Shown: positions 21,476-33,150 of the stretch, piece after piece
Numbering within the stretch: position 1 is the first letter of the stretch
How the letters are laid out: every line of letters begins with the position of its first letter
Notes under the pieces: model-generated
Told to the model about the DNA's origin: nothing
Database searches by the model: none
Seen by the model: the letters and a program-made list of their open reading frames with translations, nothing else
From: Cryptomeria japonica
Lineage: Eukaryota; Streptophyta; Pinopsida; Cupressales; Cupressaceae
Length of the DNA: 64,000 bases
Direction: 5' to 3'
Assembly: GCF_030272615.1 (NCBI RefSeq)
Contig: NC_081405.1
Coordinates: forward strand, 570,955,095-571,019,094
Made by a program: the position numbers and the translations under genes

Positions 21476-24400
21476 GTGGGAGCAATGGAGGATTCTAAAT
21501 TCAAGGTCGAAAATTTTAACGGCCAGAATTATCAGTTATGGAAAATGCAAATGGAGGATTACCTGTATCAAAAGGATTTGTGGCGGCCATTGGAAGGAAA
21601 GGCAAAGAAACCGACCACAATATCAGATGAAGAGTGGGACATTTTAGATAGAAAGGCACTGGGATCCATTCGATTGTGCCTTGCGGCGTCTGTAGCATTC
21701 AATATAACAGAAGCAAAAACGACTGTAGATTTGATGGCAACATTGGCTAAGCTGTATGAGAAACCCTCGGCTTCGAATAAGATATTTCTTATGAAGCGTT
21801 TGTTTAATTTGAAAATGAGTGAGGGAGGATCTGTAGCGGAGCACTTAAATGAATTTAATACAATTACCAGTCAATTGTCTTCGGTAAAAATTACCTTTGC
21901 AGAAGAGGTTAGGGCTCTCTTGATTTTATGTTCTTTGCCAGAAAGCTGGAATAGCTTGGTTATGGCTGTAAGTAACTCTGTCTCTGGTAAAAATACTTTG
22001 GTATTTGATGATATTGTTGGTGTTATCCTAAGCGAGGAAATGCGAAGGAAAAGCACAGGTGAGACTCCAACATCATCGAGTAGTGTTTTGAATGTGGAGA
22101 ACAGAGGAAGATCAAAGGAAAGAGGAAAAGGCCCTGGGAATGAGAAGTCACGAGGGAAGTCAAAGAAAGGACGCTCTCAATCTAGAGGAAAGAAAGATTG
22201 CTGGTACTGCGGAAAGCCTGGTCATCTAAAGAAAGACTGTTGGTCTCAGAAAAACAAAGAAGGAGACAAAAATGAAAATGACAGTAAGGAAGCTAATATT
22301 GCAAGTAATACTCTACAAGATGCTTTAATCTTATGTTTGGATAATGTTAATGATTCCTGGGTAATAGATTCTGGGGCTTCATTTCATGCTACACCCCATA
22401 GAAAATATTTTCTAGATTATGTTCAAGGTGATTTTGGACAGGTATATTTGGGTGATGATGAGCCCTGTCAAATTGTTGGAAAAGGAAAGATAAAGATCAA
22501 GTTGCAGAATGGTAATGACTGGTTTCTGCAGGAGGTAAGACATGTTCCTAATTTAAGAAGAAATTTAATTTCTGCAGGGCAACTAGGTAGTGAAGGTTGC
22601 ATAGTTACCTTCTCAGACAGTATGTGGAAGGTCACTAAAGGATCGTTAGTAGTAGCTAAAGGTGCGAAGGTAGGCACATTATATCTATGTACTGGTAACA
22701 CTTACTCTACCTTAGCTGCTACAGATAAAGTTACTACAGGGACAACAACAATAAATGTTGCAAGAACAGATTCGATAATGTGGCACCATAGGCTTGGGCA
22801 CATGAGTGAGAAAGGGATGAAAATCCTTCACTCCAAAAATCTATTGCCAGGACTAAAGAAGATTGATTTAGAGTTCTGTGAAAACTATGTTTATTGTAAA
22901 CAGAAAAGAGTCAGATTTCTCAAGGTTGGGAAAGAGAAGAAGAGTGAGAAGTTAGAGCTTGTACATTCAGATGTATGGGGACCGGCTCAGGTATCATCTC
23001 TTGGTGGCTCTTGTTATTATGTTATTTTTATTGATGACTCAACTAGAAAAACATGGGTATATTTCCTAAAACAAAAATCAGATGTTTTTGAAACTTTTAA
23101 GAAATGGAAAGCTCTGGTTGAGAATGAGATAGGAAAAAAGTTGAAGTGTCTCAGATCGGATAATGGAGGTGAGTATTGCAGCAAAGCATTTGAAGATTAC
23201 TGTTCCTTAAATGGGATTCGAAAGCAGAAGATAGTTCCAGGAACTCCACAGGAAAATGGTGTGTCAGAGAGAATGAATAGGACCATCATGGAACGTGCGA
23301 GGAGCATGAGATTGCATGCTGGATTGCCCTTACATTTTTGGGCAGATGCTGTACATACTGCTGTCTATTTGATAAATAGAGGACCTTCAACCCCTTTGGA
23401 TGGTGGTATTCTAGAGGAGGCATGGACTGATAAAAAGGTAAATTATTCTTTTCTAAAAACTTTTGGTTGTGAAGCTTTTGTCCATGTTGATAAAGAAAAC
23501 AGAACCAAGCTTGATGCTAAATCTCAGAAATGTACCTTCATTGGATATGGGATAGATGAATATGGCTATCGGTTATGGGATTTTGAAAATAAGAAAATAA
23601 TTAGAAGTAGAGATGTTATATTCAATGAGAAGGTTATGTATAAAGAACAGATGCAGGAAAAGAAGCATGAACAGGACAAACAAGAATATGTGGTGTTGGA
23701 TGAGATTCCTGAAAATGAAATGCCACAGGTACCTGATGCTCAGCAACAACAGATTGTCCCACAAACTCCTGCAAGTGTTAGACGTTCTACGAGGACAAGT
23801 AGACCCCCTGAAAGATTTTCTCCTTCTTTGTATTCTATTTTATTAACAGATTCTGGTGAACCAGAAGAATATGAAGAAGCAATGCAGGTGGATGCCAAAC
23901 AACAGTGGCAACTAGGCATGAAAGAGGAGATGGACTCCTTGATAAAAAATAAGACTTGGGACTTAGTCCCTTTACCTGCAGAAAAAGGAGCCTTGCCTAA
24001 CAAATGGGTTTATCGGTTGAAGGAGGAGGAAGGAGGTCAGAAAAGATATAAGGCCAGACTTGTGGTAAAAGGTTTTGCATAGAAAAAGGGTATAGATTAT
24101 GATGAAATATTTTCTCCAGTTGTAAAAATGACTTCAATTAGAACTGTACTTAGTCTTGTGGCTGCAGATGATTTACATCTTGAACAATTAGATGTCAAAA
24201 CAACTTTTCTCCATGGAGATTTGGAGGAGGAAATTTACATGTTGCAACCACAGGGATATGAGGTCAAAGGTAAGGAGAACTTGGTGTGCAGGTTGAAGAA
24301 AAGTCTGTATGGCCTAAAGCAAGCACCCCGACAATGGTATTTAAAATTTGATAGTTTCATGGCTGAACATGGTTATCATAGATGTCATTCTGATGATTGT

Positions 24401-25411
24401 GTATATTTTAAGAGATTTGATAATGGCAGTTATATTATCCTGTTGCTTTATGTTGATGACATGCTTGTTGCTGGGTCTAACATGCAACATATAAATGATC
24501 TTAAACAAAAATTAGCCAGGTCATTTGCTATGAAGGATTTGGGTGCAGCTAAGCAAATTCTCAGTATGAGGATTACACGGGACAGGAAAAATAGAACCTT
24601 GAATTTGTCCCAAAGTGAGTATATAAAGAAGGTGTTGAAAAGATTTAACATGCAGGATGCAAAAGCAGTTAGTACACCTTTGGCTAGTCATTTTAAATTG
24701 ACTAAGGAGATGTGTCCAAAGGCACAGGAAGAGGTTAATAAAATGTCTAACATCCCGTATTCATCAGCTGTTGGCAATCTGATGTATGCAATGGTATGCA
24801 CAAGGCCAGATATTGCACATGCAGTGGGAGTTGTGAGCAGGTTTATGAGTAATCCGGGTATGGAACATTGGAATGCTGTGAAATGGATTCTTCAGTATTT
24901 GAAAGGAACTACTATGAAGGCATTATGTTTCAAAGGATCTAATGCTGCTCTAAGTGGATTTGTTGACTCTGATCTGGCAGGTGATATTGATTCACGGAGG
25001 AGTACTACAGGGTATGTTTTTACTATAGGGGGAACTGCAGTCAGTTGGATTTCTAGGCTGCAAAAGGTTGTTGCACTTTCAACCACTGAAGCTGAGTATG
25101 TTGCTACTACAGAAGCCAGCAAAGAGATGATTTGGTTGCAATGTTTTCTGAAGGAATTGGGTCAGACACAAGAGGATAGCCCATTGTATACTGATAGTCA
25201 GAGTGCCATTCATCTTGCGAAGAACTCTGCTTTTCATTCAAGGACAAAGCACATTCAGCTCAGCGACCACTTCATCCGGACTATTTTGGAGGAGGGTCAG
25301 TTACGGCTTGAGAAGATTCACACAAGTGAGAATCCTGCCGATATGTTCACAAAGGCAGTTCCACAGGAGAAGCTGATTTCTTCATCAGTTTCTGTTGGCC
25401 TTCTTGATTAA
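21476..25411 (+). pseudogene. Element D gag-pol polyprotein, one nonsense codon
   Basis: One frame of 1312 codons, interrupted only by TAG at 24080-24082 in the RT domain. Order: copia gag (residues 1-240, NGQNYQLWKMQMEDYL); CCHC knuckle CWYCGKPGHLKKDC (about 242); protease WVIDSGASFHAT (about 295); integrase zinc domain from WHHRLGHM (about 436), catalytic core with SDVWGPA, RSDNGGEY and PQENGVSERMNR; RT with YVDDM (about 992); RNase H with GFVDSDLAGD, STTEAEYVA and YTDSQSAIHLAK. The zinc-domain site usually CxxC reads CENYVYC, an irregular spacing. The motif set is TNT1/Tork-like. Readthrough of the TAG would be required for RT, so this copy is probably inactive despite its youth. The polyprotein would be cut by its own protease into capsid and enzymes. 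Confidence 0.9.
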
Positions 25412-25547
25412 TAATTGTGGAATTTCTACCAGTCAAGTCCTAGTGTTTTATCCAGCGGATGTTGCATGTATAGTGGTGTCGTGTAGTATCAGTCTCCAAG
25501 TGGGAGATTGTTCGATGTGGAGCCTGATCAGTCTCCAAGTGGGAGAT
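25412..25547 (+). promoter_or_regulatory. Element D 3' untranslated part with duplicated polypurine tract
   Basis: The segment CAGTCTCCAAGTGGGAGATT occurs twice (about 25489-25509 and 25529-25549). The second copy, AAGTGGGAGAT, abuts the 3' LTR at 25548 and is the likely plus-strand primer. Confidence 0.7.
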
Positions 25548-25924
25548 TGTTGAAATGTGGTGACTGATCAGCAAAGTACTGTACACTCAGCACGTATCCT
25601 CGTGGAGATTGTTGAAATTTGCCGTTTTTGTTGATGAAAACCGACATTGTAATAAAACCCTAAAAAGGCCGACTTTGTTTGTTGCCCTAAAAACGCATGT
25701 TATAAGTGGCTGGGATGCTTAAGGCATTGTAAGGTTGATGTACTATTTTTGCTGGATAATAAGAAAGATTGGACAGCTGTGTATGGTGGACGTAACCCAT
25801 TCTGGGTGAACCACGTTAAATCTCTGTGTTATCTGTGTCCTGTTTTATTTCTTTATCTTTTGTATTTAAATCTGCATATAATTGTTAGTTCATATTTGCT
25901 TCGGATCTGCTTGAAACCCTAACA
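25548..25924 (+). repeat. Element D 3' LTR, short form
   Basis: 377 bp, same ends as the 5' LTR. In place of the 100-base GC-rich block it has 15 bases (25604-25618) that repeat the polypurine tract and LTR start. Confidence 0.92.
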
Positions 25925-25929
25925 AATTT

Positions 25930-26969
25930 AATGATAGAATAGACCTCAAGATTCAAGAGATAATGCCTCAAGTTTATGGTTGCAAAGACTAAAGATAGGC
26001 ATTGTCTTTCTATTACAGAATATCGAACTTCCTAATTGAGTAGAGTGTGGCTTATGTAATAAACCATGAATTCTCTACCACCCTTATTATATTATGCCAA
26101 TAGGGCTGTAAGAGCCTAGGGGGAAGCAACAATGTACAAAAAGAAAGGCTTAGTAGGATCAGCAGGTTAAAGAATAGGAGGATTGGCCAAATAGGTGTCT
26201 AGGTCTTTGAATGCTTGATGACAATCCTCATTTCATTGGAAAGTGATATTCTTTTTAAGCAATTATGTGAACGGAAAGGTACAATCCGCAAGTTGAGAAA
26301 CGAACCTAGCTATAGCTTGGATCTTTCCTTGCAAACTTTTTAGTTGGGAGACATTTTTTAGGAGGTGGCATGTTAACAATACCATCTATCTTCTTCATAT
26401 TCACCTCAACACCACAATGTGAAACTATGAATCCTAATAGTTTTCCACTAGATCCACACCCAAAAAACATTTTCGGGAATTCAAACGCATGTTATACTTA
26501 TGAATTCTCTCAAATATTTGACGAAGGATCTTAACATGATCTGTACGAAGAAAGGATTTGTCTAATATATCATCAACATAATCTTCTAAGGTCTTATGCA
26601 TATATTCATGGAAGATGAGAGTCATAGCACACTGATACGTTGGGCCTTAACCACAACCACAATGTTTGAAATCCATAGGGAATAATCAATATGACGAATG
26701 AATCCAGCATCCAATAGTTTTTCAATCTCAAATTTCACAAGCAATGCCACTTTAGGGTGAATCTTTCAAATTTTTTGCTTCATAGGTTTAGCATCAGGAA
26801 TTAGGACAATGTTATGAGTGACAATCTTTGGATCTACGCCAGGCATATCAGAATATATCCAATCAAATATCTTAGGTAATTCATGTAACAACTCATCATA
26901 TTTTTTTTTATCTTCTTCATCCATACATTTTCCTATCTTGATGATTTTATCTTCAACACAAGGATCCAT
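25930..26969 (-). pseudogene. Element B reverse transcriptase with internal deletion
   Basis: N-terminal RT sequence (DMPGVDPKIVTHNIVLIPDAKP, 26900-26770) leads to FIRHIDYSLWISNIVVVV. At about 26645 it jumps directly to TYQCAMTLIFHEYMHKTLEDYVDDI. Compared with element E, roughly 280 bases of palm and fingers are missing at this point, although the YVDD catalytic pair is kept. After 26434 the thumb and connection continue with stops to the element D insertion. Reverse transcriptase copies element RNA to DNA; this one cannot function. Confidence 0.75.
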
Positions 26970-27792
26970 CTTGATATCAATGGTGTCATTTATTAGTAGA
27001 TTTCTTTGTTGAGGAGAATCTTTAAATTGGGGAAACTCTTTAACTATCTCATCGTTATTTCTTTCTTTCTCAAAGTAAGCTTATGCATTCAGACAATAGG
27101 GAAGACTATGGTTATGGTGATAACAAGGAAGGTTGTCATAACCTCCCAAGAATTCAGCTAAGGAATCATTAGTAGAGAAAAGATCCAATGCAAAGACACA
27201 AGAAGGGTCGTAGTCAATATATTCTGGATATTTTAGTGAGAGAGAAGAAGAAATGACATTAATACTAATAGATGGTCTCTTAGAGGCTTCAGTACACTTG
27301 AAAGGATCCTAACAAATCCCAACTATCATATCACGAAATTTGTTTTCCAAGGGAACCTTAATCCCTTTCTCTTGAGCACCACATCCATTTCCATTATATC
27401 TACACCTAGCTAGGATGTGAAAACTAGGACCATAAAGGTTAGTCATTTCTAAAGAAGGAGGATTTTTATAAAGTGAAGAATCAAAATCCTCTAGACCAAA
27501 AACTAAGGGAGATGAAGTCTGAGAAGCTGCCATAAATTTATTACCCAATGGTTGAGACAAAGTAGATTTCTTTTTAAGTTCTTCTTCTTTCTTTTTTTCA
27601 ACCTTAGGTTCTCTAGGGGGAATTATGTATTCTCTTACAAAAGTAGGATTGAAACCAAGGGATCCCCAATCATCTTCTCCAAGAACCTTCTCAAGAGAAA
27701 GTGTGTCCTTAGTAGTAGACTCGGGCTGAGAAGACTCTTCCTCAAGAACCTTAGGTCCACTTGAGGAAGTTGATAATTCTGATACTTAATAT
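26970..27792 (-). pseudogene. Element B protease-RT linker with G-patch-like motif
   Basis: Minus-strand coding remnant (open piece 27560-27309) containing CRYNGNGCGAQEKGIKVPL. This resembles the glycine-rich, G-patch-like motif found between protease and RT in Tat-type elements. An equivalent motif is in element E at about 45140. An acidic stretch follows toward RT. Confidence 0.55.
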
Positions 27793-29257
27793 AAGTACAG
27801 ATCCAATAGCCAACAAGATGAGAAGGGGGGGTGAATCATACAAACTTAATCATCCATAAAAATATTAGATTCAACCTCGGTAACATATATATCAGTCATA
27901 TAACCAAAAAATGTCAAACATGCAAACTCAAAAGCATATGAACAATATAAACCTCATAACACCAAATTTAACGTAGAAACCTAAATAGGGAAAAACCACT
28001 ATGGGATTTCGGACCCACTAAGAAATATACTCTTCTAGAGTATGCTCGGTTAAAAGAAAATCCTGTTAAAGATTACAAACACATTGCTAGATGTGACCTG
28101 GCTAAGGGATTTCCCTCAGATCTTTTAGGATCTTCACTTTGTTAGAAGTGACCTTGTCAAAGGATTTCAAACACTCAATCAGAATATCACCTTGTTAGAG
28201 GATTTACATATAAGACTGTTAAGTCCACTCGATTAAGATATTTCCTTTCACTTTCACCAAATAATAGTAATATAATCTATCTGCAACTTCACATCTAAAA
28301 TGCTAAAGCAAATTCCTATTTGTTCAATACAATCTAGACATAGAACTAATCTTGTCTATTTGCTGGGCATCAATACTCTGTTATTCTAATAGGTCTTCAA
28401 GCTTCTGTCCTCAGTTATCACTATGTAGCATCCCTGTGCATACACTTGCCCGCATACATTGTTTATCAACAGTTTCCTATTTATAAACAATCTTTTAACC
28501 ACTTAATCTCATTTATCACATTTTCCATGATCAATCATAGCCATCAGATCTTTTAATCTTGTCCAGGTTCATTGTATCTTTCGATCTGAAAATGTTTTAC
28601 CCCACCTTGGAACTTGCACATTCACCTTGGAACTTGTGTTAGGGTAATGCGGTTCAATCTGAGCTATAGATCTTCTTGCCGACTTTCCATTGCCTTAGAT
28701 TTGCTTAAGAAACTTCTTCCACGTCTTACCAATCATTGATCCGCTCCAGCTCATCAGCTTCTTTCATTAAATATCAAATGTAAACATTTAATGCATTCTG
28801 TTATAGGTCAGTTACAACTTGGTGAATTCTAAACTTCACTCGGTAGACATTCTATCTTCATTAACCGACTGCGATAACCTTAGGGTTTACCGACTAGGTT
28901 CCTTAGGGTTTACCGACTAGGTTCTTTGCTTGATAACATAGTATAGTATTAACCTTTACATTTTACAACATATGTATGATAGTAAAACAATCTAAAACAT
29001 CAAGATTTCATCATTGTCTAACTCAGTAGTAGTTTCCCATTGAATATCTTATCCCCTTATTCATCATATTCTTTCCTGTGTCTTTACCGACTTCTTTATA
29101 ATCTTCATATCATACTTCCCAAGATATGGCAACATCATACTGAATTAGAAAATCAATTTCTTGACATCAATGAAAAAATAATAATATCAAGATAGTAAAA
29201 CATCTTTAATCAGTTATATCCATAATCATCAACAACCTTCTCAATATCCTTATAATG
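27793..29257. mobile_element. Probable insertion of about 1.46 kb (solo LTR or similar) in element B
   Basis: B coding homology stops at about 29264 and resumes at about 27786, and TAATAT flanks both ends (27787-27792 and 29258-29263). The interior is AT-rich, non-coding, and unlike the rest of B. It contains a stretch with GGGAAAAACCACTATGGGATTT and repeated GTGACCT...AAGGATTT phrases, which I recall as typical of plant LTRs. The ends are not clean TG...CA, so its class is uncertain. A 23-bp direct duplication with core CTTAGGGTTTACCGACTAGG lies at about 28878-28923. Confidence 0.45.
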
Positions 29258-29263
29258 TAATAT

Positions 29264-29890
29264 TGCCAACAGAAGTATTAGGAATTGATTCAGATATAGG
29301 ATTTAGGTTTGATGAAGTGGTTACACTAATCCGAGTAGAAGCTTTAGAGGAATTATCTAAGATAGCTGGGGAAGAATTAGTTGAAGAGGATCTAGAACTG
29401 GATGTTTGTAAACAAGCTTGGAATCTTGTGTCACCTAGAAAGATATATGTTGTATTGTTGTAAATAAATTTAATTTTCCTCTGCAATGTAGAGGGAGCAA
29501 ATTGCATGCTATGAATCCAAGGTCTCCCTAGCAACAAGTTGTATGTCAACTCTCTAGACATGACATGGATAGGTGTGGGTAACGTAACAGGACCTACCTT
29601 AATAGGAAAGGTGATGATACCTACTGAAGATTTAGCAACATTATCGATTTCATAGATAGTGAAAGAATTAGGCTTAATAAGAAATGTATGAGCATTGATC
29701 CTATGCAACAAGTTAATGATACAAACATTAAGGATAGAACCATTATCCACTAGTGTTCATCTTATCGCACTATCATTTATAATAACCACAATCATTAAGG
29801 GATCATATTGTTGTTGAATTTCACTAGACGGCAGCTCATCTTGTGTAAACACAATCTAAGCCTTGCGTGTTGTAATAGAGTTTATCAAGG
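29264..29890 (-). pseudogene. Element B protease
   Basis: The sequence shows DELPSSEIQQQYDPLMI, then the catalytic site DNGSILNVC, followed by GIITFPIKVGPVTLPTPIHV and the conserved YNLLLGRPWIHSM flap end. DNG in place of D[ST]G is common in Tat-like elements as I recall them, so this may be native rather than a mutation. Retropepsin would process the polyprotein. The reading frame is open from about 29750 downward, with at least one stop above it. Confidence 0.7.
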
Positions 29891-30052
29891 AACCCCTATT
29901 ATTGGATTCACTACAAATGGGACATTCAATGTTTTCAAGGAATCTTGTAGCATTCCATGATGAGTTGAGAAAATTTGAATCAAATCCCAAATGGATATCT
30001 TGGCAGGAGTAGCTTTAAGTTGTTCAACAAGATCATATTACTTACGATGGGT

Positions 30053-30805
30053 TTATGAAATGCGAGGTTCTTGAGGAATAATAGGTTGAGGATCAGGTAG
30101 AGAAGTTGGAAAAATCAAACGAGGATTAGGTTGCCTATTGTTTCTCGTGATATAGGTATGAGAAATTGCATTATAACTCTCCTTAGTTAGTTGTCGAGCA
30201 TAGCTATAAGGACTCTTAGTAGGATTCCTTCCTTGAAACTTAATGATAGGTTTGTTTGGAGTGCTAAAGGAATTATGACTATATCCACCTTGAACCGTGA
30301 AAAGAGGTTGATTAGAAAGAGATGAAGTTTGAGAAAGACAAGCACCTTGGACAATAAAAAGAGGTTTTCTATGTTCATTCACATTCATCATATTGATTAA
30401 CCTTTTAGATGCATTATTCTTGTTTGAAAGTTTAGGAAAAGACACAAAGACATCAAGGGCATCATCCTATAAAGCATGCTCATAGTGATTGAAAGGTTTA
30501 TCTTTCGACTCAAAAGGAGACATGACCTCATAAAGGGAATTGTGAAGGTCAACCATGTCATTAGATTTAGTGGAGGAGTTGATAGGAATTTACCCATGAG
30601 AGGAATTATTTAACTTATCTTTCTCATCACCATGAAATGGCATAGTAACAAGGTTGATTAATTTTTGGAAAAATGAGAGTTTAGAAGGCATAGGGTTCAA
30701 AAAATCTTCTAGAGATTCATCTAATTCATCCTTACTAAACTCACAATCAACATAATTGCATACATCATCAAAATCATGAACATATTGCAAATAAAAATCT
30801 GACAT
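30053..30805 (-). pseudogene. Element B gag-region remnant
   Basis: In-frame pieces at 30805-30590 and 30445-30053, with stops at about 30590 and 30475 between them. The first follows the primer site closely (MSDFYLQYVHDFDDV) and is acidic. I cannot find a retrotrans_gag capsid core, so the middle of gag appears deleted. Identity rests on position between the primer binding site and protease. Confidence 0.45.
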
Positions 30806-30966
30806 TTTGAAATGAAAATTGCATGAAACTTAAACACACAATGCAAGGAAAATGAAAGAAATCTACCTCTTTTTTTTTCCTTTTTTTTCTTTTTTTAATG
30901 TTTTGAAAGGAAATAAAATAAATTATACATAGATCTAACAATGTAATGCAATGAAAATTAAATTGG

Positions 30967-30985
30967 ATTCACGTCGGGTTCACCA
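30967..30985 (-). promoter_or_regulatory. Element B primer binding site
   Basis: The minus strand reads TGGTGAACCCGACGTGAA from 30985, four bases after the 5' LTR end (CA at 30991-30990). The same site is used by element F (54228 and 60546). Confidence 0.8.
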
Positions 30986-30989
30986 AAGA

Positions 30990-33150
30990 TGTGTAGTGGA
31001 AAAAGTGAGACTAAGTATGAAAACCCTAATCCCACTCTCATACACACTCATGGAATATGAAAGAGCCTAGGGAGGTAATGCACTTTGGCTACTTCTTTAT
31101 GAGAAATAGATAGTCATGGATTACCTTTTAGGTTTTTTATTCCTTTGTTGTAAATGAGAGAGAGGAGTGATGAAAAAATGTAATCTAACCTAGAATGCAA
31201 GTAAGCAATTAGACCCTAATCTGATAATGCAGATCAAAGGATAACTGATATACTGCTAAAAAGTACAGATCAGAGGGAAAAATAAGAGGTGCACCTATGT
31301 CTAAAATATGAGCAGAAATGTTTCGGACCAAGGTGCCATGCCACTATCCTGATTCTACAAGTCTGGAGCTGCAACTGATAGGATGGGATTTGGAGCCTGC
31401 AAGGCACTATTATTACAAATCTTGCTGACAAAGGGAATGACCATGGCACCATGCCACTGTCCTGGGCAAGACCAGGGTGCCACACCTCAATCCTTAGGGT
31501 TTTTGCTGAGATCTGCAACCAAGAACTGTCCCTATGTGCTCTTCTAATCCTAAAACTTCCAGCGACATTGCGATCCGAACCTGTAACTAAAGCGTAAAAA
31601 ATAGGGTTTGAGGTGGCTATATAAGGTTTTTCCTTAGCCAAACCCCTATGTTGGTGATTTCAACCTCAACAAATAACCGATAATATACTGAAAATGTGTG
31701 TGCAAGAGCCTTGTGTACATGCAAGATCCTAAAATGAAAGCAAACAATCTAGAGCAACCCTAAAGAGTAAACCCTAATTAATTATAATTGACAAAGTAGA
31801 AGCTTATGGAAAGACATTAAAACAAAATGAAACCATACCAAACCCCAAGAGAGAGGTACAAGCCAATCATCAATCGGTGATCTCCTATTGTTCTTCTACA
31901 TCTTCAAAATCCCCCAATTGATAAAATGATTCTTGATGAATGTTTGGTTGATGAATGTTGAATGTTGTTGAAGACTTCTAAGATCTACTATTTCACTGCA
32001 AAGAAGGCTCTTATCCTCCCAAAAAACCTACTCTTAGATTCTTAGAAGAAGACCCCTTCAAATCAAGAAAGATAGCTCTTAAGTATGAAACCCTAGATCT
32101 TAATTTCATGTTTAGGAACACCTAGGATTTGAATTTCAATTTCTTGTCGAACTTTTGGGGTTAAGCATTATTATATCATAGGATTGTGCTCCCAAAATTT
32201 CAGGGAAAAAATCGAGGACCATGTGCATTCCCGCCACGGTCCAACCAACTTTTCACCAAGTTTTCGAGGCCAATAGATATGATGATATTAGAGCGCATCG
32301 CAAATTTATAGATGATTTCAAGATGTTTTGATATGCGAAATTGGGCATAAACTGTAGAAATAAGACATAATTAGGGTTTATGATTAAATGATTTATTGAA
32401 GGAATAAGATGAAAAGGGGCACACTTAGGGTAAAGGGCCCAACTTTATAACATGCATAGTGATGAAACATGACTTTAGATTTAATTAAATTAATTAATTA
32501 AATTTTTAAAGGGGAATTAGAAATGTAAGATGCAAGACACACTAAGGTGGGTTCTAACCTAAGTGTGAAATTGTACCACCCTAGCAAGGCTGTACAATTT
32601 AAAACACTAAATTTATCCCCCACTTTAGCATTCATATGACACTGTGTGCATATGCAAGCTAAAGTAGAGATAGGTAAACATTGTTTCTAAAAGGATATAG
32701 CCATCAGTTGTCAGACGAAGCCCCTACCAGTATCTACAGTACATAATTAGGAACCACACCCTAAAAAACCACATGTTAGGTCACAAAATAAACTAATTAT
32801 TACTAAGGAAGGTGATGAAAGTCATGGGTAGCTATATGCCCCCCTGTTTTGGATTTCTTATTAGTGAGGTGAAATAGGGTATCATGTTTACCACAACGAA
32901 TTGTGATAAGATTTTGATGAAGCAAGTTCGCAAAAAGGATTGATTACTCATCCAAGCACGTTATGGAACTAATGTAGAGCGGGAGGGAAAACTCATTATT
33001 CTAATTCCACCAATGGTGCGAGAATCGGAGCTTCCTAGCTATAAATATGATAGATTGAAGAAAAAGTGCAGCAATTAGGGTTTTAACTTAAAAACATAAA
33101 GTGAAAAGGTTCATAATGCATAAATATGAAAGTGACACCTTCATTTTTCA
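30990..33150 (-). repeat. Element B 5' LTR, 2161 bp
   Basis: Paired with 9745-11117 plus 15323-15779. It begins TGAAAAATGAAGG on the minus strand at 33150 and ends CA at 30990. It preserves the empty target site of element C at 32694-32698. Confidence 0.85.

Larger units (their letters stand above)
20963..25924 (+). mobile_element. Element D: nearly intact TNT1/Tork-like Ty1/copia element, 4962 bp
   Basis: LTRs (462 and 377 bp) flank a single gag-pol frame. AATTT duplications lie at 20958-20962 and 25925-25929. It splits the RT/RNase H region of B: the B coding pattern resumes correctly on each side. Outside one indel block the LTRs differ at four sites in about 360 bp, so insertion was recent relative to its neighbours. 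Confidence 0.95.

Noticed and set aside
28878-28923. CCTTAGGGTTT repeats resembling plant telomere sequence
   Set aside because: Only two copies of a longer unit are present, without consecutive TTTAGGG; not an interstitial telomere.
29263-29463. Plus-strand frame over the B protease
   Set aside because: It is a shadow of the protease, whose minus-strand motifs are clear.
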